NCBI GenBank assembly: GCA_900541785.1
Contig: UQKY01000002.1
Location: 1-64,000, forward strand
Reading direction: 5' to 3'
From: an uncultured Collinsella sp.
GTDB lineage: Bacteria; Actinomycetota; Coriobacteriia; Coriobacteriales; Coriobacteriaceae
Length of the DNA: 64,000 nt
The notes under the pieces are model-generated. The model saw nothing but the letters and a program-made list of their open reading frames with translations. It did no database searches and had not been told where the DNA came from. The position numbers were made by a program, and so were the translations under genes. This document shows, piece after piece, positions 55,327-64,000 of this stretch (the stretch's first letter is position 1; each line of letters opens with the position of its first letter).

Positions 55327-56514
55327 TTAAGAACGGGTTGCGGCGAGCACCTGCGCAGCCTTTTCACGTGCCCAGCTATCGATGTCGCGAAGCTGTTCAA
55401 ACGAATCGACCGTCTGCGCATCGTGAGCATCCATGCAGGATTCCACAATGCGGTCGATATCGGTAAAGCTGCAGCCATCATGCAGGAAGGCGTCGACGGC
55501 GACCTCGTTGGCGGCATTGAGCACGCACGGCATGGTGCCGCCCGTCTTGCCGGCACGTTCGGCCAGCGCAAGGCAGCGGAAGGTATCCATATCGGCCGCG
55601 TCGAAGGTAAGCTGTCCCAACTCGCGGAAATCGATACGCGGAGCCGGCGTATCCCAACGCTCGGGATACGAGAAGGCAAACTGGATGGGAATGCGCATGT
55701 CGGAGGCACCGAGATGCGCCATCACGGAGCCGTCGGCAAACTCGACCATGGAGTGAATCTTGGACTGGCGCTGCACGACCACGTTAATGAAATCGAGATC
55801 GCAGCCAAACAGATGCATGGCCTCGATACGCTCCAGACCTTTGTTCATGAGGGTGGCGGAGTCAATCGTAATCTTGGCACCCATAGCCCACGTAGGATGC
55901 GCCAGGGCATCGGCGCGCGTCACGCGATCGAGCTCGTCACGCGTGCGGCCAAAGAACGGGCCGCCCGAGCAGGTAAGCCAAATGCAATGAGCCTCGCGCG
56001 GATTCTCGCCCAGATAGCACTGGTAGATGGCAGAATGCTCGGAGTCGACCGGGATAAGCTGGCCCGGCTGCGCCAACGGCATAAGCAAATCGCCACCGAC
56101 GACGAGCGACTCCTTGTTGGCCAGGGCAAGACGCTTGTTCGAGGTCAGCGCAGCATGGCTCGCCTCGAGACCGGCAGCGCCCACGATGGCCACGAGCACG
56201 CAGTCGACATCATCGCGGCATGCGAGCTCGCACACGGCCTGCGCGCCAATTCCGAGCTCCGTGCCCTCGGGCAGTTCCTGCAGCACGGCGTCGGCGCCAT
56301 GGGAGGCGTCCGCCACGGCAACCACCGGAACCGAGAACTCACGGGCAGCGGCAACGAGCTCGGAGGTGCTGGAGTTTACGGACAGCGCCGTCACCTGCAG
56401 GCGATCGGCATGCTGACGGCACACGTCAAGCGCCTGAGTGCCGATAGAACCAGTACAGCCCAGAACGGCAACACGAAGACGCCCGTCGGGACCGTAGGTG
56501 GTCTGATAAGCCAT
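55327..56514 (-). CDS. dxr: 1-deoxy-D-xylulose 5-phosphate reductoisomerase
   Basis: A 395-residue NADPH enzyme making MEP, the committed step of the isoprenoid pathway. It shows VAVLGCTGSIGTQAL, the metal site region DSEHSAIYQ, LTCSGGPFFG, and TIDSATLMNKGLE. The ATG overlaps the cdsA stop (TAATG). Confidence 0.95.
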   Translation of the reverse strand: MAYQTTYGPDGRLRVAVLGCTGSIGTQALDVCRQHADRLQVTALSVNSSTSELVAAAREFSVPVVAVADASHGADAVLQELPEGTELGIGAQAVCELACRDDVDCVLVAIVGAAGLEASHAALTSNKRLALANKESLVVGGDLLMPLAQPGQLIPVDSEHSAIYQCYLGENPREAHCIWLTCSGGPFFGRTRDELDRVTRADALAHPTWAMGAKITIDSATLMNKGLERIEAMHLFGCDLDFINVVVQRQSKIHSMVEFADGSVMAHLGASDMRIPIQFAFSYPERWDTPAPRIDFRELGQLTFDAADMDTFRCLALAERAGKTGGTMPCVLNAANEVAVDAFLHDGCSFTDIDRIVESCMDAHDAQTVDSFEQLRDIDSWAREKAAQVLAATRS

Positions 56515-57428
56515 TACAGCACGCCTCCGATCATCAGCAGCAGCTGCGCGGTAATGCAGCCAAAGATGAGCGAATCGCTGCGGTCGAGCATGCCGCCGTG
56601 GCCCGGGATGAGATTACCGGAATCTTTGACGCCCACGCCGCGCTTGATACGCGACTCGATGAGGTCGCCGATAACGCCCAGGATGGAGACGACCACGCCG
56701 CACAGCAGTGCATAGGGCAGGCTCAGCTTATAGAAGTGCGTTGCCCACAGGATGAGCCAGATCAAGACAGAACCCAAAATGCCGCCGACAAAGCCTTCCC
56801 AGCTCTTTTTGGGGGAGATCTTGGGAACCATCTTATGCTTGCCAATGCGGCTGCCCACGATATAGGCAAACGAGTCGGAAACCCAAAGGGACGCGCAAAC
56901 GCCCACCGAAAGCAGGGCGCCAGCAAAACCGGGCACGGCATCGCGCAGCAGCACGATAGCCGACAGCATAAAGCCAGTGTAGATAGGGCCCATGAGCGTC
57001 ACGGCAACGTCAGAGATGCGAGTGCGCGGAGACCAGACATACCAGATACCAACCGCAAGCATCAAAGCGAACAGCAGGGCATTCAACAGCAGCGAATCGC
57101 CCAGAGCCGAGAGCGGAAAGAGCACGGCGGCAGCGATACCAAGGCGCTCGTTGGCAACCTTGCCGTCGAGCCTCGTCATGCGGAAGAACTCATAGCAGCA
57201 CAGACAGCTCATGACGGACACGAAGATGGCCGTGGGCACAATACCCAAAACCAGGCACAGGATAAAGACAACGGCATAGACGATACCGGCGGCGGCACGG
57301 GTGATAAAGCCCGCCAGCCACGAACCGGAGCCGCTCTTCGCTGCAGGCGCCCCTGCAGCGGAAGCCTTACGCGCGGGCTTCGCGGAAGTAGGCGCCTTGG
57401 GAGCGGATGCCTTGGGACGTTCGGACAC
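56514..57428 (-). CDS. cdsA: Phosphatidate cytidylyltransferase
   Basis: A 304-residue membrane enzyme forming CDP-diacylglycerol, the precursor used by PgsA. The C-terminal signature GDLIESRIKRGVGVKDSGNL and PGHGGMLDRSDS is complete, with about eight membrane helices. The first 35 residues are an Ala/Lys/Pro-rich cytoplasmic tail. The start is GTG, two bases after uppS. Confidence 0.94.
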   Translation of the reverse strand: MSERPKASAPKAPTSAKPARKASAAGAPAAKSGSGSWLAGFITRAAAGIVYAVVFILCLVLGIVPTAIFVSVMSCLCCYEFFRMTRLDGKVANERLGIAAAVLFPLSALGDSLLLNALLFALMLAVGIWYVWSPRTRISDVAVTLMGPIYTGFMLSAIVLLRDAVPGFAGALLSVGVCASLWVSDSFAYIVGSRIGKHKMVPKISPKKSWEGFVGGILGSVLIWLILWATHFYKLSLPYALLCGVVVSILGVIGDLIESRIKRGVGVKDSGNLIPGHGGMLDRSDSLIFGCITAQLLLMIGGVL

Positions 57429-57430
57429 GA

Positions 57431-58225
57431 TTAAGCCTCCTCGGTCTTGCTCAGTCCACCAAACCTACGGTCGCGACCCTGGTAGGCCAAAATGGCGTCG
57501 ACAAGGCCCCAGCGGTCAAAGTCGGGCCAATAGGTATCGGTGACATAGAACTCGGAATAGGCAACCTGCCACAGCAGATAGTTCGAAAGACGAAGCTCGC
57601 CGGAGGTGCGAATCACAAGCTCCGGATCGGGCAGCCCAGCGGTGTACAGGTGCGAAGCCACCATATCATCGTCGATAGCGGCGGGATCGATCTTGCCGGC
57701 AGCCGCATCAAGCGCGATCTGGCGGACAGCGCGGGTGATCTCAGCACGGGCACCGTAGTTAACGGCCAGCGCCAGCGTCATACCGGTATGGTCGGCGCAC
57801 TCGGCAAGGCCGCGCTCAAAGACGTCGCGGGTCTTCTTGGGCAGCGCGGAAATATCGCCCAAAAAGACAACGCGAACATTCTCGCGCTTAAGCAGCGGCA
57901 GCTCATCGATAAACGTCTTGGCAAACAGGTGCATCAGAACGTTGACTTCGTGCTGCGGGCGATTCCAGTTTTCGGTCGAAAATGCATAGGCCGAAAGCAC
58001 GTCGACGCCCAGGCGCACGCAGGCGGTAATGATCTCGCGCAGAGAGACGATGCCGGCCTTGTGGCCTTCGGTGCGGGCAAGACCGCGCGCCGTGGCCCAA
58101 CGGCCGTTGCCGTCCATGATGCACGAAATATGGTGCGGAATGTTATTGAGGTCAAGGTCGGAAAAACCGACGCCCGCAGGGGCGTCGGCAAAGTACTCGA
58201 CCAGTTTATGCTCGTCGTATTGCAC
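57431..58225 (-). CDS. uppS: Isoprenyl transferase (UppS)
   Basis: A 264-residue cis-prenyltransferase making undecaprenyl diphosphate for cell-wall synthesis. It has the MDGNGRWA catalytic motif, EGHKAGI and SAYAFSTENWNRP, and ends with a TSGELRLSNYLLWQ region and YWPDF. The start is GTG. The pyrH-frr-uppS-cdsA order is conserved. Confidence 0.95.
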   Translation of the reverse strand: MQYDEHKLVEYFADAPAGVGFSDLDLNNIPHHISCIMDGNGRWATARGLARTEGHKAGIVSLREIITACVRLGVDVLSAYAFSTENWNRPQHEVNVLMHLFAKTFIDELPLLKRENVRVVFLGDISALPKKTRDVFERGLAECADHTGMTLALAVNYGARAEITRAVRQIALDAAAGKIDPAAIDDDMVASHLYTAGLPDPELVIRTSGELRLSNYLLWQVAYSEFYVTDTYWPDFDRWGLVDAILAYQGRDRRFGGLSKTEEA

Positions 58226-58226
58226 C

Positions 58227-58763
58227 TTAGATCTCCATGACCTCGGCTTCTTTTTCCTTCAGAAGCTCCTCAACCTTGGCAACATACTCGTCGGTATGCT
58301 TCTGGACCTTGGCCTGCTCGCGACGGACATCGTCCTCGGTGAGCTCCTCGTCGCGCTCGAGCTTATTGTTAAAGTCGCGGCGGATGTTTCGGATGGAGAC
58401 CTTGGCCTGCTCGGCGTACTCGCGGCACTCCTTAACGAGCTCGCGGCGACGCTCCTCGGTGGGAGCCGGGAACGGCAGACGCACGACGGTACCATCGGAG
58501 TTGGGGGTAATGCCCAGGTCGGAGGCACTGATGGCCTTGACGATGGCATTGATGAGCGCCTTATCCCACGGCTCGATAAGCAGCATATGGGCCTCGGGGG
58601 TCTTAACGGCGGCAACCTGCGTGACGGGTGTGGGAACACCGTAGTAGTCGACGGTGATGTCAGACAGGATGTTGGCGTTAGCGCGGCCAGTGCGGACCTT
58701 GGAGAAATTGTGCTTGAGGGACTCGAGCGACTTGTCCATGTGGGCGGTGATGTTCTCTGCCAT
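58227..58763 (-). CDS. frr: Ribosome recycling factor
   Basis: A 178-residue factor that splits post-termination ribosomes with EF-G. It has SLKHNFSKVRTGRANANIL and the PPLTEERR-type PAPTEERRRELVK motif, and a coiled-coil body. It is slightly shorter than the usual 185 residues. It begins two bases after pyrH. Confidence 0.96.
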   Translation of the reverse strand: MAENITAHMDKSLESLKHNFSKVRTGRANANILSDITVDYYGVPTPVTQVAAVKTPEAHMLLIEPWDKALINAIVKAISASDLGITPNSDGTVVRLPFPAPTEERRRELVKECREYAEQAKVSIRNIRRDFNNKLERDEELTEDDVRREQAKVQKHTDEYVAKVEELLKEKEAEVMEI

Positions 58764-58765
58764 GC

Positions 58766-59488
58766 TTAATCCTCCTGATAGACGAGCGTGCCGACGGGCT
58801 CACCCGCGAGCGCGCGCTTGACGGTGTCCTCGCCATCGATGTTGAGGACCAAAATGGGCATACGGTTGTCCTGGCAAAGAGCCGTAGCCGTGGAATCCAT
58901 AACCTGCAGGCCGCGAACGAGCACCTCATGATAGGTGATCTTGTCAAAGCGGACGGCGTCGGCGCACTTGACGGGATCCTTGTCGTAGATGCCATCAACC
59001 TTGGTGGCTTTAATGAGAATCTCGGCACCGATCTCGCAGGCGCGAAGGGCCGCGGCGGTGTCAGTCGTAAAGTACGGATTACCCGATCCGGCGGCAAAGA
59101 TAACGATGTTGCCCTTGGACAGGTGGTTGATGGCGCGACGGCGAATATAGGGCTCGCAGATCTCGTTCATCTGGATAGCGCTCATCACGCGGCAGGGAAC
59201 ATCGTTGTGCTCGAAGGCATCCTGCAGGGCAAGCGCGTTCATAACGGTAGCGAGCATGCCCATGTAATCGGCCTGGGCGCGGTCCATACCACCGGCGGCG
59301 CCGGCCATGCCGCGGAAAATATTGCCGCCGCCGACAACGACGCCGACCTCATGACCAACGGCGAGCAGCTCCTTGACCTGCTTGGCAAGATGATCGGTAA
59401 CCTTGGGGTCGATGCCGTAGTTGCCATCGCCCATCAGCGCTTCACCGGAGAGCTTCAGAAGCACGCGTTTATATCGGATGTCGGACAA
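58766..59488 (-). CDS. pyrH: UMP kinase
   Basis: A 240-residue amino-acid-kinase-fold enzyme converting UMP to UDP. It starts [15 protein letters not shown], with [10 protein letters not shown] and TDTAAALRA motifs. The start is TTG at 59488 with AAAGGAGG seven bases upstream. It heads the pyrH-to-proS unit after the tsf terminator. Confidence 0.95.
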   Translation of the reverse strand: MSDIRYKRVLLKLSGEALMGDGNYGIDPKVTDHLAKQVKELLAVGHEVGVVVGGGNIFRGMAGAAGGMDRAQADYMGMLATVMNALALQDAFEHNDVPCRVMSAIQMNEICEPYIRRRAINHLSKGNIVIFAAGSGNPYFTTDTAAALRACEIGAEILIKATKVDGIYDKDPVKCADAVRFDKITYHEVLVRGLQVMDSTATALCQDNRMPILVLNIDGEDTVKRALAGEPVGTLVYQED

Positions 59489-59546
59489 AGCGATCCTCCT
59501 TTAATTAGACTCATAACATAATATCAAAGGCTTAACGGAGAGCCAT

Positions 59547-59584
59547 GAAAAAGCAGGCTGTGAGTAAAACCCACAGCCTGCTCA
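59547..59584 (-). terminator. Terminator after tsf
   Basis: Minus-strand 11-bp stem AGCAGGCTGTG/CACAGCCTGCT followed by TTTTT. Confidence 0.92.
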
Positions 59585-59605
59585 TTACCAGCTACAAGAG
59601 CTTAT

Positions 59606-60475
59606 TTACTCGCCACGGACCAGACGGTCAAAGGCAACGACGGTAATGGTGTCGCCGAGCTCCTTGGAGACCTGCTCAGCGTACTTCTTGATGGTGAGGG
59701 AGCTGTCCTTGATGAACTCCTGCTCGGTGAGCACGGACTGCTTGTAGAACTTCTCCAGACGGCCAACAGCCATCTTCTCCTGGATAGCCTCGGGCTTGCC
59801 GGACTCGGCAGCCTGAGCCATGTAGATCTGCTTCTCGTGCTCGACGGTCTCAGCCGGAACCTGATCGCGGGTAGCGCAGATCGGGGCGACGGCGGCAACC
59901 TGAAGCGCAACGTCGTGAGCAAAGGTCTTGAAGGACTCAGCCTGGGCGGTCTCGGCCTTCTCGAAAGCGAACTCGACGAGAACGCCGATCTTACCACCCA
60001 TGTGGATGTAAGAAGCGAGAGCGCCGTTCTCAGCCTTGCGGGCGGCGAAGCGGGAGATCTTCATGTTCTCGCCCATGATGTGAATCATCTCGGTGAGCTC
60101 GGAGGAAACGGTCTCCTCGCCCATCGGCTTCTCGAGCAGAGCGTCGACGTCAGCAGGCTCGGTGGTAGCGACAACCTCAGCGACCTTGGAAGCAAAGCCG
60201 GTGAACTTGGCGTTGGAGCCGACGAAGTCGGTCTCGCAGGAGAGCTCGAGCAGAGCGCCGGTCTTGCCGTCCTCGGAGACGAACGCGGCGACAGCGCCCT
60301 CGTTGGTCTCACGGCCAGCCTTCTTGGCAGCCTTGGCGAGGCCGTTCTTGCGCAGAACGTCGACAGCGGCGTCCATGTCGCCGTCAGCCTCGACGAGAGC
60401 CTTCTTGCACTCCATCATCGGGGAGTCGGTCATCTCGCGGAGCTGCTTGACCATAGCGGCGGTAATCTGGGCCAT
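59606..60475 (-). CDS. tsf: Elongation factor Ts
   Basis: A 289-residue guanine nucleotide exchange factor for EF-Tu. It opens ITAAMVKQLREMTDSPMMECKKALVEADGDM, with the TDFVGSNAKF core motif. ATG 60475 has AAAGGA upstream and is preferred to an earlier in-frame start. It follows rpsB by 45 bases. Confidence 0.96.
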   Translation of the reverse strand: MAQITAAMVKQLREMTDSPMMECKKALVEADGDMDAAVDVLRKNGLAKAAKKAGRETNEGAVAAFVSEDGKTGALLELSCETDFVGSNAKFTGFASKVAEVVATTEPADVDALLEKPMGEETVSSELTEMIHIMGENMKISRFAARKAENGALASYIHMGGKIGVLVEFAFEKAETAQAESFKTFAHDVALQVAAVAPICATRDQVPAETVEHEKQIYMAQAAESGKPEAIQEKMAVGRLEKFYKQSVLTEQEFIKDSSLTIKKYAEQVSKELGDTITVVAFDRLVRGE

Positions 60476-60520
60476 TGTGGTTCCTTTCAAAGAGATGAAA
60501 AAGAATTAACTAAGACTGAT

Positions 60521-61249
60521 TTACTCGGCCTTGGGCTCAGCGGCCATCTCGGCCTCGGAGACCTGCTCCTTGCCGGAGCCAGCGAGGCAGGCGTCAGCCA
60601 TGAGCTCGCACATAAGGGTGACAGCGGAGATAGCGTCATCGTTGCAGGGGATGCCGTACTCGACCTCGTCGGGATCGGAGTTGGTGTCGATCAGAGCGAC
60701 GACGGGGATGTTCAGGCGCTGGGCCTCCTTGATAGCGTTCTCCTCGCGCTTGGTGTCGATGACGAAGAGAGCCTGGGGCAGACCCTTCATGTCGCGGGCG
60801 CCACCGAGGTTGGTCTGGAGCTTGGTGAGCTCCTTACCGAGCACAGCCTGCTCCTTCTTGGGGAGCACTGCCATACGGCCGTCCTCGACCATGGCCTCGA
60901 GCTCCTCCATGCGGTTGATGCGGGAGCGGATGGTGACGAAGTTGGTCAGCATGCCGCCGAGCCAACGCTGGTTGATGTAAGGCATGTTGGCGCGCTCAGC
61001 GGCGTTCTTGACAGCCTCCTGAGCCTGCTTCTTGGTGCCGACGAACAGCACGTTGCCGCCCTTGGCGACGTTCTTGACGAAGGTGTAGGCCTGGTCGGCG
61101 TCGAGGATGGTCTGCTTGAGGTCGAGGATATAGATGCCGTTGCGCTCACCGAAGATGAACGGCTTCATCTTGGGGTTCCAGCGACGGGTCTGGTGACCGA
61201 AGTGGCAGCCGGCCTCGAGCAGGGTGCGGATATTAATCTTGGTAGCCAT
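60521..61249 (-). CDS. rpsB: 30S ribosomal protein S2
   Basis: A 242-residue small-subunit protein. It has [32 protein letters not shown] and the [33 protein letters not shown] segment. AGGAGG precedes the ATG. A leader of about 130 bases separates it from its promoter. Confidence 0.97.
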   Translation of the reverse strand: MATKINIRTLLEAGCHFGHQTRRWNPKMKPFIFGERNGIYILDLKQTILDADQAYTFVKNVAKGGNVLFVGTKKQAQEAVKNAAERANMPYINQRWLGGMLTNFVTIRSRINRMEELEAMVEDGRMAVLPKKEQAVLGKELTKLQTNLGGARDMKGLPQALFVIDTKREENAIKEAQRLNIPVVALIDTNSDPDEVEYGIPCNDDAISAVTLMCELMADACLAGSGKEQVSEAEMAAEPKAE

Positions 61250-61384
61250 GTTAAACCTCCTGTGGTTTGCCTCCGCGCGGGGTCATCCTCCAAAACCAAC
61301 CCGGACATGTGCTACCAAAGCCCGGGCACCACGGTATGAAGTAGCCGCGCGTGCGTGATAAAAACCTGTTGCCGTGAAGCAACC
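61250..61384 (-). other. rpsB leader
   Basis: The untranslated leader between the promoter and rpsB. It contains small hairpins (for example GTTGC-TTCACG-GCAAC near its 5' end). S2 autoregulation through such a leader is known in other bacteria, but I do not recognise this fold. Confidence 0.35.
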
Positions 61385-61390
61385 CGATGA

Positions 61391-61419
61391 ATGATAGCAG
61401 GATTGCCTCTTTCTGCCAA
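61391..61419 (-). promoter_or_regulatory. rpsB promoter
   Basis: TTGGCA (61419-61414), a 17-base spacer and TATCAT (61396-61391), with TGC before the -10 giving an extended element. Confidence 0.75.
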
Positions 61420-61465
61420 CCCGCAATCAAAACCACACACCTAAGCGCAACGCGAGCCGTCCAGC

Positions 61466-62386
61466 TTACTCGCCCCGGGGATGGGCCTGGGTCACGGCGC
61501 GCTTAAGCCGGTCGGGCGTGAGATGCGTGTAGATCTGCGTCGTGGACAGGCTCGCATGCCCCAGCAGCTCTTGAACCGAACGCAGATCCGCGCCGCCCTC
61601 AAGCAGATCGGTCGCAAAGGTGTGACGCATCGCATGAGGCGCGATGTCGGCCGGAATGCCGGCGCACGTCGCCAGAATATGGAACCGTCGCCTGAGCATA
61701 GCGGCACTCATGCGATTACCGCGCGCAGAAATAAACAGCGGATGCAGACCGGCTGCGGCGTCGCGGTGCTTTGCCTGGGCGAGCAGCACCGGTCTCCCCT
61801 CCTCGACATAGGTGCGCGTCGCCTCAAGTGCGCGACGATACAGAGGAACGATGCGCTCCTTGCTCCCCTTGCCCCAAAGGCGAACCACGCGCTCCGACCA
61901 AGCGATGGATTCCACGTTAAGCGCGGCAAGCTCCGAGATGCGGGCACCCGAGGCATAGAGCAGCTCGAGCATCGCCGCATCGCGCAGTCCCACGGGCGTC
62001 GAGGTATCAGGCGTCTTGAGCAACGCCTCGACCTGCTGGGTCGTCAGCACACCGGGCAGGTCGCGCGGCAGCTTGGGCGACGCGATTGCCGAGACCGCAT
62101 CACCCTCGACAATCCCCTCGGCAGCCATCCATCGATAAAGCGACCGAATAGCCGACAAATGTGCCGCAAGGGTGCGAGGCGCCACCTGCTCGCGCGAAAA
62201 CTCGGCCAAATACGCGCGGACGGTACGCACGTCGACCACACGCGCGTCGACACCCGTACGCTCGCACCAGGCAGCAAAGCGCTCCAACCGCGATCCATAG
62301 GCAGTCACCGTATTGGGAGAGAGCCCCTCGACACGTGCGATATAGGCGATAAACGAGTCGACGGTATCGTACAGGTCAAAGGCTAT
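61466..62386 (-). CDS. xerC: Tyrosine recombinase XerC
   Basis: A chromosome-dimer resolution recombinase. The C-terminal domain has the catalytic set: ASGARISEL (Arg), GKGSKERIVPL (Lys), HAMRHTFATDLL (His, Arg), LGHASLSTTQIYTHL (His, Tyr). Conserved N-terminal residues (DSFIAYIARVEGLSPNTVTAYGS) extend upstream of the first normal start (GTG 62308). The only well-placed start is ATA at 62386, overlapping the trmFO stop (TAATA) with GGAGG nine bases upstream; CTG at 62371 is less well placed. With ATA the protein is 306 residues, a normal length. Confidence 0.85.
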   Translation of the reverse strand: MAFDLYDTVDSFIAYIARVEGLSPNTVTAYGSRLERFAAWCERTGVDARVVDVRTVRAYLAEFSREQVAPRTLAAHLSAIRSLYRWMAAEGIVEGDAVSAIASPKLPRDLPGVLTTQQVEALLKTPDTSTPVGLRDAAMLELLYASGARISELAALNVESIAWSERVVRLWGKGSKERIVPLYRRALEATRTYVEEGRPVLLAQAKHRDAAAGLHPLFISARGNRMSAAMLRRRFHILATCAGIPADIAPHAMRHTFATDLLEGGADLRSVQELLGHASLSTTQIYTHLTPDRLKRAVTQAHPRGE

Positions 62387-63720
62387 TACCGGTCGCCTCC
62401 AAACAAGTCGGAACGCGTGGCCAAGTAGGCATCGAGGGCCTCGAGGGCGCGATCCGCATATGCCTGGTAGCGGTCGCGCTTACTGCGGCGCTTGCCGTCC
62501 TCGAGCGGCGGCACCAGGCCAAAATTGACATGCATGGGCTGGTAGCCCACGGTTGCCGGATCGGTCGCATAGCCCACGAGCGCACCCAGGGCACCCACGC
62601 GAGGAAGCTCCACAGGAGCCGCACCGATAGCCTCGGCATAGGTGTTAAGTGCAGCAAGCAGACCGGTCGCCACGGCCTCCATATAGCCTTCGGTGCCGGT
62701 GATCTGACCGGCGAGGCGCACACCCGTGCCAGGCACGGCAAAGGTGCCGTCAAGAACGTGCGGCGCATCGACAAAGGTATTGCGGTGCATGACGCCATAA
62801 CGGAAGAACTCGGCATTCTCCAAACCGGGAACCATGTGGAAGACACGCTTCTGCTCGCCAAAAGTCAGGTTGGTCTGGAAGCCCACCAGGTTATAGGCGG
62901 TCTTTTCCTTGTTCTCGGCACGCAGCTGAATCGCTGCCCAGGGGCGACGTCCGGTTCGCGGGTCGGTGAGGCCGACGGGCTTCATGGCGCCAAAGCGGAT
63001 AGCATCCTTGCCGGTACGGGCGACTTCCTCGGCAGGCTGACAGGCCTGGAAGAGATCACCGCCCTCAAAGTCCTTGAGTACCACGCGGTCGGCGGTGGTG
63101 AGTGCCTCGATAAAGGCCTCGTACTCCTCCTTGTTGAGCGGAGCGTTGAGATAGTCGCCGCTCCCCTGCTCCTCGTAGCGCGACTGCGAGAACAGCACGT
63201 CCATATCGAGCGTGGAGGCATCGACGATCGGCGCGGCCGCATCAAAGAAGGCCAGGGCATCGCCGCCGACGAGCTTCATGACCTCTTCACTCAATGCCGG
63301 TGAACACAGCGGGCCCGCGGCAATGACCACATGGCCCTCGGGAATCTGCGTAACCTCGCCGTGCACGACCTCGATATTGGGTCGGGCGGCAACCTCGGCC
63401 TCGACAAGCTCGGAAAACTTGACGCGGTCGACCGCCAGGGCGCCGCCGGCGGGAACGGCCGCGCGATGGGCACAATCGAGCAAGACCGAGCCCATACGCT
63501 CAAGCTCGGCCTTTAACAAGCCCGCCGCAGAGTCCGAACGGGTTGACTTAAACGAATTTGAGCAGACGAGCTCGGCCAGGTGGTCGGTATGGTGGGCCGG
63601 AGAGCTCACCTGAGGGCGCATCTCGCACAGCTTTACGGCAAACCCGCGATCTGCCAGCTGGATCGCACATTCCGAACCCGCCAGACCGCCACCGATAACC
63701 GTCACCTGATCGAACTGCAT
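62386..63720 (-). CDS. trmFO: Folate-dependent tRNA m5U54 methyltransferase TrmFO
   Basis: A 444-residue flavoprotein that makes ribothymidine at position 54 of tRNA using methylene-THF. It starts VTVIGGGLAGSECAIQLADRG, with CEMRPQVSSPAHHTDHLAELVCSNS and GLLKAELERMGS. ATG 63720 has AAAGG upstream. TrmFO next to dprA/topA and xerC is a common Gram-positive order. Confidence 0.96.
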   Translation of the reverse strand: MQFDQVTVIGGGLAGSECAIQLADRGFAVKLCEMRPQVSSPAHHTDHLAELVCSNSFKSTRSDSAAGLLKAELERMGSVLLDCAHRAAVPAGGALAVDRVKFSELVEAEVAARPNIEVVHGEVTQIPEGHVVIAAGPLCSPALSEEVMKLVGGDALAFFDAAAPIVDASTLDMDVLFSQSRYEEQGSGDYLNAPLNKEEYEAFIEALTTADRVVLKDFEGGDLFQACQPAEEVARTGKDAIRFGAMKPVGLTDPRTGRRPWAAIQLRAENKEKTAYNLVGFQTNLTFGEQKRVFHMVPGLENAEFFRYGVMHRNTFVDAPHVLDGTFAVPGTGVRLAGQITGTEGYMEAVATGLLAALNTYAEAIGAAPVELPRVGALGALVGYATDPATVGYQPMHVNFGLVPPLEDGKRRSKRDRYQAYADRALEALDAYLATRSDLFGGDR

Positions 63721-63734
63721 CTGCAAACACCTTT

Positions 63735-64000
63735 CTAATTGACACGCTTTCCATTGTGACCGAAGGGCGTCTGGGCGTGAAGCGCAAACTTTGAGGGCGC
63801 ATACCTTCCATCCATCATGCGCTCAATAAGACCCTCGAGCTCGAGCGAGCCCAAAAGCTTGAGCACGCCGACAGCATCAAGCGAGACGAGCGCGGCAATG
63901 TCGTCGACCTTGAGCGGCGAGGCGATAAGCGCGTGCATCACGGTCTGCTGTGTTGGGTCCAGATCGGCAATGCCAGGTGCATCGGGACGCGAGTAGCGCA
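63735..64000 (-). CDS. dprA: DprA C-terminal winged-helix domain (partial)
   Basis: Only the last 87 codons are present. They form a winged helix like the DprA C-terminal domain: LDPTQQTVMHALIASPLKVDDIAALVSLD, then GVLKLLGSLELEGLIERMMDGRYAP. DprA loads RecA on incoming single-stranded DNA. It directly precedes trmFO, so topA, often between the two, is not here. The assignment rests on this domain and the locus. Confidence 0.75.
   Translation of the reverse strand, partial: RYSRPDAPGIADLDPTQQTVMHALIASPLKVDDIAALVSLDAVGVLKLLGSLELEGLIERMMDGRYAPSKFALHAQTPFGHNGKRVN

Noticed and set aside
61466..62386. Phage or transposon integrase
   Set aside because: Length, motifs and the trmFO neighbourhood fit chromosomal XerC; no att-like repeats or mobile genes are nearby.

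Overview
The window reads as chromosomal core sequence from a gut-type coriobacterium (Actinomycetota, Coriobacteriia), most like Collinsella. This placement is inferred from gene content and codon use, not from a database match. Supporting points are the actinobacterial integration host factor (mIHF) beside gmk, high-GC codon use, the Gram-positive-style RNase Y/RNase J/PNPase set, a Firmicutes-like pyrR-led pyr operon with pyrK, and a fused fermentative AdhE. About 60 protein genes are supported. No tRNA, rRNA, prophage or CRISPR was seen.

Layout. 1-0.9 kb (+): the end of lexA overlaps a membrane acyltransferase-like gene. 0.9-19 kb (-): one long same-strand run read from right to left. It holds rnj, ftsK, rodZ-like, rimO, yajQ, pgsA and cinA; then recA-recX under a LexA-box promoter; then rny, a GHKL ATPase, spoVS, miaB, miaA and hflX. 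19-34 kb (-): pnp, rpsO, recO, era, dgkA, ybeY, phoH, mtaB, two dnaJ-type genes (one membrane anchored), hemW, dusB, lepA, rpsT. 34-41 kb (-): holA, the competence pair comEA-comEC, thiI, rpoZ, gmk, mIHF. 41-46.3 kb (-): pyrR-pyrB-pyrC-pyrK-pyrD-pyrF behind a leader that folds as a transcription attenuator. 46.3-47.4 kb: rpmB (+) and a 273-bp relic of a REP-associated transposase element. 47.4-51 kb (+): adhE and an APH-fold kinase. 51-61.5 kb (-): rpsB-tsf, then pyrH-frr-uppS-cdsA-dxr-rseP-ispG-proS. 61.5-64 kb (-): the end of dprA, trmFO, xerC.

Themes. The region is rich in RNA processing (RNase Y, RNase J, PNPase, YbeY) and in tRNA or ribosome modification (MiaA, MiaB, MtaB, RimO, DusB, ThiI, TrmFO). 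It also covers DNA uptake and recombination (ComEA, ComEC, DprA, CinA, RecA, RecX, RecO) and isoprenoid/envelope synthesis (Dxr, IspG, UppS, CdsA, PgsA, DgkA). The strongest new signal is an 11-bp-phased array of TTTGGT boxes upstream of recA. It shares a 24-bp block (21 identities) with the upstream region of comEA, so it may be the binding site of a competence regulator. Other points of interest are an apparent AUA start codon in xerC, a membrane-tethered DnaJ, an M50 site-2 protease with an inserted winged-helix-like segment, the pyr attenuator, and the transposase relic. Many genes overlap by a single base (TAATG), and ribosomal promoters favour an extended -10 of the form TGCTATxxT.
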